DNA of 64,000 nt. It comes from Streptomyces diastatochromogenes (GTDB taxonomy: Bacteria; Actinomycetota; Actinomycetes; Streptomycetales; Streptomycetaceae). The notes beneath the pieces are model-generated. The model was not told where the DNA came from. It worked only from the letters and a program-made list of their open reading frames with translations, and searched no databases. The DNA lies in assembly GCA_001418405.1 (NCBI GenBank), contig LIQL01000071.1, positions 1-64,000 on the forward strand. Direction: 5' to 3'. This document shows positions 47,726 to 56,614 of the stretch, in pieces. Both the position numbers and the translations under genes were made by a program. Within the stretch, counting starts at the first letter, position 1. Each line of letters opens with the position of its first letter.

Positions 47726-49106
47726 TACGGACACCGAGGCGCGGCGCCAGGGGCGCATCGTCGTCGTCGGCGCCTCGCTGGCCGGTCTGCGTGCCGCGGA
47801 GACCCTGCGTGACCAGGGGTTCACCGGATCGCTGACCATGATCGGCGACGAGCCGTACGAACCCTACGACCGGCCGCCGCTGTCCAAGCAGGCGCTGCTC
47901 GGACGGGCGCGGCCCGAGGACACCGCGCTGCCGCGGCGGCGCGACGTCGACGCCGCCTGGCGCCTGGGCGTCGCCGCCGAGGGACTGGACCGGGACGCCA
48001 GGCAGGTACGCCTGGCGAACGGCGACACCGTTTCCTACGACCGCCTGCTGATCGCCACCGGGACCCGGGCCAGACCCTGGATCCACCCTGAAGAGGCCGC
48101 GCTGGACGGGGTGTTCGTGCTGCGCACCCGCGACGACTCAGCCTGTCTGCACCGCAAGCTGACCTCCGGGGTCTCCCGGGTGCTGGTGATCGGCGCCGGC
48201 TTCACGGGCTCCGAAGTCGCCTCCGCCTGCCGGGAGTTGGGCCTTGAGGTCACGGTTGCCGAACGCGGCCCGGCACCCCTGGTCGGCGCGCTCGGCGGGG
48301 TGATCGGCGCGGCAGCGGACCGGCTGCAACGGAGCAAGGGCGTCGATCTGCGCTGCGGGGTCAGCGTCACCGCCCTGGAGGGCGACTACGGAGGACGGCT
48401 CAGGCGCGCCCATCTGTCCGACGGCACGGCGATCGACGCGGAGGTCGCGGTCATCTCGCTCGGTGCCGTCCGGAACACGGAGTGGCTCGCCGGCTCGGGA
48501 GTGGCCGCGGGGCCCCGGGGCGTCGCGTGCGACGCCGGGTGCCGGGTGTTCGACGTCAACGGCATCGTCACCGACGACATCTACGCCGCCGGTGACGTCG
48601 CCCGCAGCCCGCACCCGTTGTTCGACTACCAGTTCCTGTCGCTGGAGCACTGGGGCAACGCGGTCGAACAGGCAGAGATCGCCGCCCACAACATGATCTG
48701 TGCGGGGACGAAGCGCATTCCGCACCTGTGGGTGCCGATGTTCTGGTCCTCCCAGTTCGGCATCAACATCAAGTCCGTGGGTGTGCCCCCGCTGGGCGAC
48801 CAACTGGTCGTCACCCAGGGGTCGCTCACCGAGGAGCGGTTCGTCGCCGTGTACGGCTACCGCGGCCGGGTCATCGCCGCGGCGACCTTCGACGGAGCCA
48901 AGTGGCTGGGGTTCTACCAGGAGCAGATCGCCGCCGGCGCACCGTTCCCACCGGAGTACCGCACGGTCGACCGTCGCACCGAGACGTTGCAGCCGGTCGA
49001 CCCGGACTTCCCCGACCCCCACCTGCCCACGCACGGGCCCACCGTCACACTGTCGGGCCACTCACCGAGCGAGCGGCGCGTGCAGTTCGTTCCGTCGCGT
49101 GCCTGA
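47715..49106 (+). CDS. FAD-dependent ferredoxin reductase
   Basis: This 463-residue reductase has two dinucleotide motifs: VVVGASLAGLRAAETL near residue 15 for FAD and VLVIGAGFTGSEVAS near 155 for NAD(P)H. The third FAD motif DDIYAAGDVA and a C-terminal reductase domain (FWSSQFGINIKSVG) follow. It is of the putidaredoxin-reductase/rhodocoxin-reductase type. The ATG lies 4 nt after GGAG and inside the ferredoxin gene, so the pair is translationally coupled. Its role is to reduce the adjacent ferredoxin for the P450. Confidence 0.93.
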   Translation: MSTDTDTEARRQGRIVVVGASLAGLRAAETLRDQGFTGSLTMIGDEPYEPYDRPPLSKQALLGRARPEDTALPRRRDVDAAWRLGVAAEGLDRDARQVRLANGDTVSYDRLLIATGTRARPWIHPEEAALDGVFVLRTRDDSACLHRKLTSGVSRVLVIGAGFTGSEVASACRELGLEVTVAERGPAPLVGALGGVIGAAADRLQRSKGVDLRCGVSVTALEGDYGGRLRRAHLSDGTAIDAEVAVISLGAVRNTEWLAGSGVAAGPRGVACDAGCRVFDVNGIVTDDIYAAGDVARSPHPLFDYQFLSLEHWGNAVEQAEIAAHNMICAGTKRIPHLWVPMFWSSQFGINIKSVGVPPLGDQLVVTQGSLTEERFVAVYGYRGRVIAAATFDGAKWLGFYQEQIAAGAPFPPEYRTVDRRTETLQPVDPDFPDPHLPTHGPTVTLSGHSPSERRVQFVPSRA

Positions 49107-49145
49107 CCACCGGCCCTGTGCCGCCCGGAGCCCCCAGGAGACACC

Positions 49146-50351
49146 ATGACGCTCGGCACCCTCCCCGCGCAGATCACCGACTACGCCAACCGAGCCGATC
49201 CGTACCCGCTCTACGCGGAACTGCGCAGGACCCCGGTCAGGCGGGAAGGCGACGGAACATACCTGGTCAGCACCTACTACGAGGTACGGAGCCTGGCCAA
49301 CGACCCACGGCTGAGCAACGACACCAGTCACCGCTCGCCCGGCTACGCCCGCATCGGGCAACCGAACGAGGAGACCGGTCTGCCGCCCAGCTTCATCTTC
49401 ACCGACCCACCCCTGCACGACCGGCTGCGCGACACCATCAACCGGCCGTTCGGTCCCCCGCACAGCCCCAGGTTCCTCGACGACCTGCGCGGAGACCTGG
49501 CCAAGGTCGTCACCGAACTGCTCGACGCCTTCGAGGGCAAGGACGAGGTGGACATCGTCGAGGACTTCTCCTACCCCCTGCCCGTCACCGCCATCTGCAA
49601 GGTCCTCGGTGTGCCGCGCGAGGACGAACCGCGCTTCCACGGCTGGGCCGACGCCCTGGCGTCGTCGCTCGACCCCCAAGCCGGCGAGGACGGCCTGGAG
49701 AAGGCCCAGCGGGCACGCCAGGAGTTGGGCAGCTACCTGACCGACCTGATCGAGACCAAACGCCGCCACCCCGGCCCCGGGATGCTCAGTGCGCTCGCCC
49801 CCGAGATGACCCCGGCGGACCTGGAGGCCACGGCGGTGCTGCTCCTGGTCGCCGGCCACGAGACCACCGTCAACGCGATCACCAACACGACCCTGACCCT
49901 GCTGCGCCACCCCGACGTCCTCGCACGGTTCCAGAGGGAACCGGCCCTGGCCGTCCCGCTCATCGAGGAAGTGCTGCGGTACGAGCCCCCGGTCCAGTTC
50001 GTGCCGTGGACCACCGCACTGGCCGACATCGACGTCGCCGACACCACGATCCCCGAGGGCTCGCCGGTCTGGCTCATGCTGGCCGCGGCCAACCGCGACC
50101 CGAAACGCTTCCCGGACCCCGACCGGTTCGATCCCGACCGCAAGGACAACGAACACCTGGGTTTCTACACCGGCATCCACTACTGCTTCGGCGCCCCGCT
50201 CGCCCGTATGGAACTCCATGTGGCCGTGCCCGAACTGTTCCGCCGGGTGACGTTCTCCAGGCTGCTGGAGGACCCGCCGCCCTACCGCGCCAACGCGGTG
50301 CTGCGCGGCCCCCGTCACCTCCCCGTGGCGATCGAGGGCCTCACGGCCTGA
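49146..50351 (+). CDS. Cytochrome P450
   Basis: This 401-residue soluble P450 has the I-helix motif AGHETT (236-241), the ExxR pair Glu275/Arg278 and the haem loop FYTGIHYCFG with Cys347 as thiolate ligand. Length and motifs match bacterial CYP105/CYP107-type enzymes. The ATG follows a CAGGAGAC site, 39 bp behind the reductase stop. Ferredoxin, reductase and P450 together form a complete class I monooxygenase chain. The substrate is unknown; the IclR/CoA-transferase context suggests an acid or its CoA ester rather than the NRPS product 30 kb away. Confidence 0.95.
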   Translation: MTLGTLPAQITDYANRADPYPLYAELRRTPVRREGDGTYLVSTYYEVRSLANDPRLSNDTSHRSPGYARIGQPNEETGLPPSFIFTDPPLHDRLRDTINRPFGPPHSPRFLDDLRGDLAKVVTELLDAFEGKDEVDIVEDFSYPLPVTAICKVLGVPREDEPRFHGWADALASSLDPQAGEDGLEKAQRARQELGSYLTDLIETKRRHPGPGMLSALAPEMTPADLEATAVLLLVAGHETTVNAITNTTLTLLRHPDVLARFQREPALAVPLIEEVLRYEPPVQFVPWTTALADIDVADTTIPEGSPVWLMLAAANRDPKRFPDPDRFDPDRKDNEHLGFYTGIHYCFGAPLARMELHVAVPELFRRVTFSRLLEDPPPYRANAVLRGPRHLPVAIEGLTA

Positions 50352-50616
50352 GCGTGGGAGGGCCGCGATGGTGACGAGCCGTGTTGGTCCCTCCGAGGCA
50401 CCGGCCAGCGCCGGCCCGGAACCCTTCCACTTCACCAAGTTCCTTGTGGACTTTTCACGCACGGGGACTCGGGCGCGAATGGCCCACCCGAAAGGCCGCG
50501 AAGTGCACCCGTTCCCTGGACCACCCGACGTCTAGGCTCTGCGGCATGACGAAACAGGCGTCACCGGTGCGGTGCCGCACGCAGCGTCCCGCCCCCTCCC
50601 CCGCGAGGAACCCTTC

Positions 50617-51540
50617 ATGCGAGCCATCACCGTCCACGACCGCGACGCCGGCATCCGTGGTCTGACCCTCACCGACCTGCCGCATCCGCACGCGGCCGAG
50701 AACGACGTGATCGTGCGCGTGCACGCCGCCGGGTTCACCCCCGGTGAGCTGGACTGGCCCGGCACCTGGACCGACCGGTCCGGCCGGGACCGCACACCCA
50801 GCGTGCCTGGCCACGAGCTGTCCGGCGTCGTGACGGAACTGGGCTACGGCACCACCGGGTTGAGCGTCGGCCAACGCGTCTTCGGCCTCGCCGACTGGGC
50901 GCGCAACGGCTCGCTCGCCGAATACGTCGCCATCGAGGCCCGCAACCTCGCCCCCCTGCCAGCCGACATCGACCACGTCACGGCCGCGGCCCTGCCCGTC
51001 TCCGGGCTCACCGCCTGGCAGGGCCTGTTCGATCACGCCCACCTGACCACCGGCCAGACCGCACTGGTCCACGGCTCCGCGGGCGGCGTCGGCTCCCTCG
51101 CCGTCCAACTGGCCCGCGAAGCCGGCGCCCGCGTGATCGGCACCGGCCGCGCGGACGACCGTACGACCGCTCTCGGTCTCGGCGCGGACACCTTCGTCGA
51201 CCTGCAAGCCGAACGCCTCGAAGACATCGGCGACGTCGACGTCGTCTTCGACGTCATCGGCGGCGACGTCCTCGACCGGTCCACCGCCCTGCTCCGTCCC
51301 GGCGGCACGCTCGTCACCATCGCCCACCCCGTCACCGTCCACCCCGAGGACGGACGCGCGATCTTCTTCGTCGTCGAACCCGACCGCACCCGCCTCGCCG
51401 ACCTCGCCGCCCGCGTACGCGAAGGACGCCTCAAGCCGATCCTCGGCGCCGTCCGTCCCCTGGCAGAGGCCGTCGACGCCTTCGCCCCCGACAAGCGCAC
51501 CCCCGGCAAGACGATCATCCGCGTCGCAGACCACCAGTAG
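50617..51540 (+). CDS. NADP-dependent alcohol dehydrogenase-like oxidoreductase (MDR)
   Basis: This 307-residue medium-chain reductase has a GroES-like N-domain (PSVPGHELSGVVTELGYGTTG) and the cofactor motif VHGSAGGVGSLAVQLARE, without catalytic zinc ligands, as in quinone/enone reductases. The start is the ATG preceded by GAGGAA at 6 nt. The C-terminal PLAEAVDAF and PGKTIIRV are typical. A carboxymuconolactone-decarboxylase-like gene follows 38 bp later, so the two probably form an operon for handling an electrophile or peroxide. Confidence 0.9.
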   Translation: MRAITVHDRDAGIRGLTLTDLPHPHAAENDVIVRVHAAGFTPGELDWPGTWTDRSGRDRTPSVPGHELSGVVTELGYGTTGLSVGQRVFGLADWARNGSLAEYVAIEARNLAPLPADIDHVTAAALPVSGLTAWQGLFDHAHLTTGQTALVHGSAGGVGSLAVQLAREAGARVIGTGRADDRTTALGLGADTFVDLQAERLEDIGDVDVVFDVIGGDVLDRSTALLRPGGTLVTIAHPVTVHPEDGRAIFFVVEPDRTRLADLAARVREGRLKPILGAVRPLAEAVDAFAPDKRTPGKTIIRVADHQ

Positions 51541-51578
51541 TCCCGAAGACCCGCACAACCCACGCCAAGCGAGGAACC

Positions 51579-52040
51579 ATGACCGAGCACAGCCGCGTCA
51601 ACATCGGCAAGCAGCACCCGGCCAGTTACCAGGCCCTGCTCGCCCTGTCGACCACCGCCGAGGAAAGTGCGGCCGCCGCCGGCCTGGACCCACTCCTGGT
51701 CGAGCTGATCAAGATCCGCGTCTCCCAGATCAACGGCTGCGCCTTCTGCCTGCGCATGCACACCCGCGACTCGCTCAAGAAGGGCGAGAACTCCGACCGC
51801 CTCGCCGTCCTGCCCGCCTGGGCCGAGGCCGACTACTTCACCGCCACGGAACGCGCCGCCCTTCGCCTGGCCGAGTCCATCACCCGCGTCTCCGACGGAC
51901 ACGTCCCCGACGCCGACTACGCGGCCGCGACCGAAGTACTCACCGACGAGCAGCTCTCCGCGGTCGCGTGGCTGACCAACGTGATGAACGCCTTCAACCG
52001 CGTCGCCATCACCAGCCGATACCCCGTCACGGGCAACTGA
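51579..52040 (+). CDS. Carboxymuconolactone decarboxylase/AhpD-like protein
   Basis: This 153-residue protein has the AhpD-type active site: Glu42 ahead of Cys54 and Cys57 in NGCAFCLRMH with His61. This family supports alkylhydroperoxidase activity or related redox chemistry. The cysteine pair is intact, so peroxide detoxification is likelier than decarboxylation. It is cotranscribed with the MDR oxidoreductase upstream. GCGAGGAACC precedes the ATG. A hairpin follows 30 bp after the stop. Confidence 0.92.
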   Translation: MTEHSRVNIGKQHPASYQALLALSTTAEESAAAAGLDPLLVELIKIRVSQINGCAFCLRMHTRDSLKKGENSDRLAVLPAWAEADYFTATERAALRLAESITRVSDGHVPDADYAAATEVLTDEQLSAVAWLTNVMNAFNRVAITSRYPVTGN

Positions 52041-52070
52041 AGAAGCGTCCCGTCACGGTTGCCCGTTCGC

Positions 52071-52112
52071 CGGCACCGATGGTGGATCGTCGCCGCCATC
52101 GTCCCGGTGCCG
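52071..52112. terminator. Hairpin between convergent genes
   Basis: Arms CGGCACC and GGTGCCG with an inner GATGG/CCATC pairing form an imperfect long stem between the AhpD-like gene (plus) and the glycosyltransferase remnant (minus). It is a probable bidirectional terminator. Confidence 0.6.
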
Positions 52113-52134
52113 AGCGGTATGGGACGGGCCGCCG

Positions 52135-52836
52135 TCAGCCGTCGCATACGACGCCGACGCGGGCGAGCACTGCGGCGGCGCCGTCCTCCGCGGCGATGCG
52201 GCGCGCGAGGTCGACCGCGCGCTGCCGGAGGGCCGGCTCGGTCACACAGGCAGTGATCGCCGCCCCGAGGGCTTCGGCGGTGAGCTCATGGAACGGCAGC
52301 GGTCGGGCGGCGACTCCGAGCTGGTGCAGTCGGGCTGCCCAGAACGGCTGGTCGGCCATGACGGGTACCGGCACGGCGGGTACTCCGGCGCTCAATCCAG
52401 CCGCGGTGGTGCCCGCCCCGGCATGGTGGACAACGGCGGCGGTGCGAGGGAACAACCAGTCGTGCGGGAGGTCGCCGATCGCCAGGATGTCGTCCCCGAC
52501 TGCGCCCAGTCCGGCCCACCCCGCCTGCACCACCGCGCGCATCCCCGTCCGGGCGACCGCCGCCATCACCAGCTCCCCCAGCCGTTCCCCCTGGCCCGGC
52601 GCCATGCAGCCGAACCCGATGAACACCGGGGGTGGACCGGCCTGGAGGAAATCGACAAGCTCGGCCGGGGGCCGCCAACCGTGTGGCCGGGCCGGCCACC
52701 AGTAACCCGCGACCTCGACCTGGGACGGCCAGTCCGCCGGGCGCGGGACCACCAGCGGGCTGAAGCCGTGGAAGACCGGCCGGCCGCCCGCGCCCGACCG
52801 CGACGACGCCGCGGGCAGCCCGAGCCGGGTACGCAT
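52135..52836 (-). pseudogene. UDP-glycosyltransferase-like protein, N-terminal half missing
   Basis: The 233-residue frame is the C-terminal, nucleotide-sugar-binding half of a GT1 (sterol-glucosyltransferase-like) enzyme: PPVFIGFGCMAPGQGERLGE, then LPHDWLFPRTAAVVHHAGAG, TTAAGLSAGVPAVPVPVMAD and QPFWAARLHQLG. Whole enzymes are about 400 residues, so the acceptor-binding half is gone. In-frame sequence continues about 25 codons upstream (AARVLQEGALARM) but then meets the MerR gene. It is probably inactive, although a start at the ATG could still yield the domain. Confidence 0.8.
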
Positions 52837-52939
52837 CCGCGCCAGGGCCCCTTCCTGGAGTACACGGGCGGCTGAGCCGTGCCGGGCAGCGGTCGCCGTG
52901 GACGCTAATGGCTCCTGCGCGGGGGAGGTTCAACCAGCT

Positions 52940-53899
52940 GTGACACACGACACGCACGGCGGGACCACGGTCGGCATCGGCGAACTGGCCGCGCGCACCG
53001 GGCTGCCGGTGAAGACCATCCGCTACTACTCGGACATCGGACTGCTGCCCGAGAGCGGACGCAGCCCCGGCGGCCACCGCAGGTACGCCACAGACACGCT
53101 GCCCCGCCTCCGGCTGATCCAGCACCTACGCGCCCTCGGCACCCCGATCGCCGCAATCGCCGCGGTGACGACCGGGCAACGACCCCTCGCCGATCTCGTC
53201 ACCCACGAACTGGACACCGTCCAGGCGCAGATGCACGAGCTGACCTGGCGCCAGGGAGCGCTGCAAGCCTTGGACGACTGCCCCGGACCGCAACAGCCGC
53301 GCCGCCTAGCACTGCTCGCCGGCGTGGGCAGGCTCGATGAGGCCCACGACCACCTGATGCGCTACTGGCACTGGGCGCTCCCCACCGGCCTGCCGCAACG
53401 CCTGGCCCAGGTCGTCATCGAAGGCGCCGTGCCCACACCGCCGACCACCCCGACCACCCCGACTGTCCTCGCCTACGCCGAACTCCACGCCCTGACCACC
53501 GCAGAAGACCGGCGCCGACAACCACAGAGCCACCAGGTCGGCGACGTGGCGTCGTTCTACGCCGGCATCTTGGACGCCTGCACGCTCGCAACCGAGGCAC
53601 TTGACTCCGGCTGCCCAACCAAGCACGCGGAAGCGCTCGACCACTTCGTACGCACCTACGCCCGCATCGGCGGCCACGACGACGGCCCGGCGTTCCGCGC
53701 ACATCTACGCACCCAGTTCCGCCACGGAACGCGCCCCGACTCGTTCCCGCTGCGGTACTGGCAACACGCCCTCAGCGCCATCGGCGGCACCCCACCGCGG
53801 CCGGCTCGGCGGCCGTCGGAGACGTCTCATCGGGACATGGTGATACTGGCCTCGGCGATCGACGGGCTGGCTGTGAGCGCGTCGATGATCTGCTGCTGA
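52940..53899 (+). CDS. MerR family transcriptional regulator
   Basis: This 319-residue protein has an N-terminal MerR helix-turn-helix (VGIGELAARTGLPVKTIRYY, then SDIGLLPESGRSPGGHRRY) and a long C-terminal domain without metal-binding cysteine motifs, suggesting a ligand-binding module. A GTG 11 nt after GGGGGAGG is taken as start. The last 24 codons overlap the opposite-strand GntR gene and read MVILASAIDGLAVSASMICC, unlike the preceding domain, so the original C-terminus may have been lost. It is divergent from the glycosyltransferase remnant. Confidence 0.82.
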   Translation: MTHDTHGGTTVGIGELAARTGLPVKTIRYYSDIGLLPESGRSPGGHRRYATDTLPRLRLIQHLRALGTPIAAIAAVTTGQRPLADLVTHELDTVQAQMHELTWRQGALQALDDCPGPQQPRRLALLAGVGRLDEAHDHLMRYWHWALPTGLPQRLAQVVIEGAVPTPPTTPTTPTVLAYAELHALTTAEDRRRQPQSHQVGDVASFYAGILDACTLATEALDSGCPTKHAEALDHFVRTYARIGGHDDGPAFRAHLRTQFRHGTRPDSFPLRYWQHALSAIGGTPPRPARRPSETSHRDMVILASAIDGLAVSASMICC

Positions 53900-54543
53900 G
53901 AGGTTCGCGTGCGGTTGTCCATGGCGGCTCGGGCCGCGACCGGATCGCGGTCGCGCACCGCTTCCCAGACCGCGCGTCGTTGATGCGCGGCCGGTGTCGA
54001 GTACGGAAGCGATCCCAAGGTGATCCGCAGAACTCGTTCCAGCTCGTCGAAGACCTGGATGACCGACCGGGCCAGCCTGTCGTTGCCGCAGTTGTCGGCG
54101 ATGATCGCATCGAACTCCAGAGTGGCGCGGAGGAACGCCTCGATGCTCTCCGTATCGCCTAGCTCGTAGGACTGGCCGAGCAGTTCCTCCATGCGGGCGA
54201 GATCGTCCTGCGGGCAGCCGCGCTCTGCCGCGAGGGCAGCGGCCTCCGTCTCCAGAAGCCGACGGAAGGCGCACAGATCCCGTGCCCCCTTCAAGGTCAC
54301 AGGCAGGATCCGGTATCCCGAGCGGGGAAGCACATCGACCAGTCCATCGCGTTGCAGCCGGGTCAGAGCTTCTCGCACCGGCATGGTGCCGGCGTCGGTC
54401 AACCTTGTCAGATCCGTCTTGGTGACATGGGCACCAGGCGCCAGGTCAAGCTCGATGATCCGCCGCTTGATCGCGAGATATGCGCGCTCAGTGGCGCTCA
54501 GGCCGGGATGGTCCGTGCTGAGGATGGCGGGCAGATACTTCAC
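53827..54543 (-). CDS. GntR family regulator with FCD domain
   Basis: This 238-residue regulator has a GntR winged helix (AYLAIKRRIIELDLAPGAHV, then TRLTDAGTMPVREALTRLQR and DGLVDVLPRSGYRI) followed by the helical FCD effector domain (RRLLETEAAALAAERG, ATLEFDAIIADNCGN). FCD regulators respond to small organic acids. It lies 146 bp downstream of an alpha/beta hydrolase on the same strand, so cotranscription or control of that gene is plausible. Its 3' end overlaps the MerR gene by 73 bp in convergent orientation. Confidence 0.92.
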   Translation of the reverse strand: MKYLPAILSTDHPGLSATERAYLAIKRRIIELDLAPGAHVTKTDLTRLTDAGTMPVREALTRLQRDGLVDVLPRSGYRILPVTLKGARDLCAFRRLLETEAAALAAERGCPQDDLARMEELLGQSYELGDTESIEAFLRATLEFDAIIADNCGNDRLARSVIQVFDELERVLRITLGSLPYSTPAAHQRRAVWEAVRDRDPVAARAAMDNRTRTSQQQIIDALTASPSIAEASITMSR

Positions 54544-54689
54544 GCATCCATCCTAGGACTTGATATCCCAGTCAGAAGTTCTCGGATCTTAGTGGTGGGT
54601 GTAGGCGCTGGATCCGACAGATGGCTGTCCGGGGAGACCATGGTCCGCAGATGGCGTCCGACGCCGTAAATGGGGGCCAGGGCAAACGA

Positions 54690-55523
54690 TCAGTTCGCCG
54701 TTGCCGTCAGCTGCATCACGAAGGTGTCTGCGACCTGCGCAACCCACTCCGGATTCTCAAGCGGCGGGTAATGCCCGATGTCGGGCACCCTCAGCAGCTG
54801 CGCCGCCGGGCCCATCTCGGCGACCGTGTCATCGACCAACTCGTCCTGCACGAAGAAATCGTCGGTGCCCTGCACGAGCAGGACCGGGCACCGCACATCG
54901 CCGAGTCGGCCGCGCAGATCGTGGGAAGCCCACGCCTGACCGTCGAGCTGACCGGCCTGCTGAGAGGTGCTGCGCTGAAGCCACCTCAGCTCGGTTTCCT
55001 GCTCGACCGTCAGCTTCTTGCTCGCCGAGGTCACCGCCGCATACTCAAGGTGATCCGTCCAGCCGGCATCGGGCGCGCTCGTCCGACCTGCCAGCAACGC
55101 GGCGGCCTCGGCCGACAGTGGTGTCCACGATGCCGCTTGCATCGCGACGACACCTCGATAGCCCGCTCCGTGGTGAGCGGCAAGGTCCAGCGCCGTCAGG
55201 CCCCCGACAGAGGCACCGAGCACGAAGGGCGAGACTCCAGGCAGCACCGTGCGCACGAACGCGTGCACGAACTCGGCGTGGTCGTGAATGGAACTCCCTG
55301 GCTGCCACTGTGCCGGGTAGGAACGGCAGTGCCCGGGAAGATCGGGCGCGATCGCGCGATATCCGCGTTCAGCGAGCAACGGCAGAAGGTGCCGGTAGAT
55401 CCGAGAGTCCGTGGCCCCCGGGTGGATGCACACGATCGGGATGCCTTCGCCGGCCTCGTCGAAGTAGGTGCGTGCACCGTTGACCGCGACATAGCGACCC
55501 GTGATCGGTTCGAAGACCGTCAT
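54690..55523 (-). CDS. Alpha/beta hydrolase
   Basis: This 277-residue hydrolase has an oxyanion HPGATDS segment, a nucleophile elbow GASVGG with Ser105, an acid in LVQGTDDFF near 220 and the catalytic His in PDIGHYPPLENP near 250. It belongs to the broad epoxide-hydrolase/haloperoxidase/esterase group; the substrate is unknown. AAGGAG lies 7 nt before the ATG. An imperfect inverted repeat 75 bp upstream is a likely operator, and the GntR gene downstream is the obvious candidate regulator. Confidence 0.9.
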   Translation of the reverse strand: MTVFEPITGRYVAVNGARTYFDEAGEGIPIVCIHPGATDSRIYRHLLPLLAERGYRAIAPDLPGHCRSYPAQWQPGSSIHDHAEFVHAFVRTVLPGVSPFVLGASVGGLTALDLAAHHGAGYRGVVAMQAASWTPLSAEAAALLAGRTSAPDAGWTDHLEYAAVTSASKKLTVEQETELRWLQRSTSQQAGQLDGQAWASHDLRGRLGDVRCPVLLVQGTDDFFVQDELVDDTVAEMGPAAQLLRVPDIGHYPPLENPEWVAQVADTFVMQLTATAN

Positions 55524-55596
55524 CGCTCAACTCCTTGCTGATCGCGTACAGAGATTTTTTCAGCCCATGACAGGGGCTCTCTGTCAGCATTAAGAC

Positions 55597-55633
55597 ATGT
55601 GAGATCTCTATAGTGCAAACTGAGATCTTACAT
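55597..55633. promoter_or_regulatory. Inverted repeat upstream of the hydrolase
   Basis: Arms ATGTGAGATCTCT and TGAGATCTTACAT match at 11 of 13 paired positions around an 11-nt spacer. The site lies in an AT-richer stretch 74 bp before the hydrolase start. A GntR-type operator is possible. The rest of 55524-55918 shows no gene. Confidence 0.5.
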
Positions 55634-55918
55634 CCTTCCGCCACTGCACCATCACAGCAACAGGTCTGGCTCAACGTCAGGCAATCCTCCGGACGCTGCC
55701 CGTTCTCCCAGGCCGTCTGCAGCAGTGCCTGCATCATGACTGTGTCGATGACTGGGCGCGGGTTGAGAAGACCTCATCGAGCAGGAGACGGTGGGTGTCG
55801 GGTACGACTGGAGCGAATCCCTCACCAACCCCAGCTGCGACCCAGCCGACCAGCACGCCCGAACTGGCTCGGCGATGGGGAGTCACTCCCGTTGGGTTGC
55901 CTGATCGCTGGATCTTCG

Positions 55919-56512
55919 TCAGTGGCGCGTGTAGGGGGCCACGAGCGTCGCCGAGGCGAAGGCTCGCCGCTTGATCTCCTGCAGGGTCTGGGCAGGTGGT
56001 GTGCTGCCGTCGAAGGAGGTGGGCATCGGTTCGTGGAGCGCGTACAGCGTCAGCTCGTACCTGTGGGTGCTGCCGTGGGGTGGGCATGGCCCGTCGTAGG
56101 TGGCCTCCCCGAAGTCGTTGAGTGCCTCACGGGCGCCCGGGAGAAGGTGGTGGGCGCTGATTCCGTGGGCGCTTGGGGGGATTCCGAGTTGGAGCCAGTG
56201 AATCTTGTGGACATCGAGGTCGACCATGGTCAGGGCGAGTTCCCGTGTTCCGGTCGGTACGTTCGCGAAGTTCAGACCTGGCGAGTAATCCCTTGGATCG
56301 TCGCAGGTCATGAGCGAGGTGAACGCTCCGGTGCGGTCGAATCCCCGTCCCCGGGTGAGGGTGAGGGGGCCGGTGGGCGCAGTAGTGGTGCGCGTGGTGG
56401 CCGTGGAGGACGTGCGTGTGTTGGGGGCGGGCTCTGACGTGCCGGCGCAGGAAGCGCAGGCCAGCAGTGCCGCCGTGGCCGCGACGGTTGCCAGGGGTGG
56501 GTGTCCTCGCAT
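55919..56512 (-). CDS. PEBP-family (YbhB/YbcL) lipoprotein
   Basis: This protein of about 197 residues starts with a lipoprotein signal peptide (LATVAATAALLACASCAG; LLAC is the probable lipobox) and a Ser/Thr-rich linker. A phosphatidylethanolamine-binding-protein fold follows: MTCDDPRDYSPGLNF, MVDLDVHKIHWLQLGIP, YDGPCPPHGSTHRYELTLYA. Bacterial members bind small anionic ligands or inhibit kinases or proteases; the function is unknown. The ATG used lies 10 codons inside the longest frame, whose first codon is TTG. It would be anchored outside the membrane. Confidence 0.88.
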   Translation of the reverse strand: MRGHPPLATVAATAALLACASCAGTSEPAPNTRTSSTATTRTTTAPTGPLTLTRGRGFDRTGAFTSLMTCDDPRDYSPGLNFANVPTGTRELALTMVDLDVHKIHWLQLGIPPSAHGISAHHLLPGAREALNDFGEATYDGPCPPHGSTHRYELTLYALHEPMPTSFDGSTPPAQTLQEIKRRAFASATLVAPYTRH

Positions 56513-56585
56513 GCGGCCCACTGTAGAGAGGCGGGTGCGCAAGATGCGTCATCCACGCTGAGCCGCCTCGGCGGCGTACGTGTGG

Positions 56586-56611
56586 CGGTCCCCGAGCCAC
56601 GGCGGGGACCG
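56586..56611. terminator. Hairpin after GH15 gene
   Basis: Nine-bp arms CGGTCCCCG and CGGGGACCG enclose 8 nt, starting 3 bp past the stop of the minus-strand GH15 gene. The position fits a terminator. Confidence 0.7.
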
Positions 56612-56614
56612 GCC

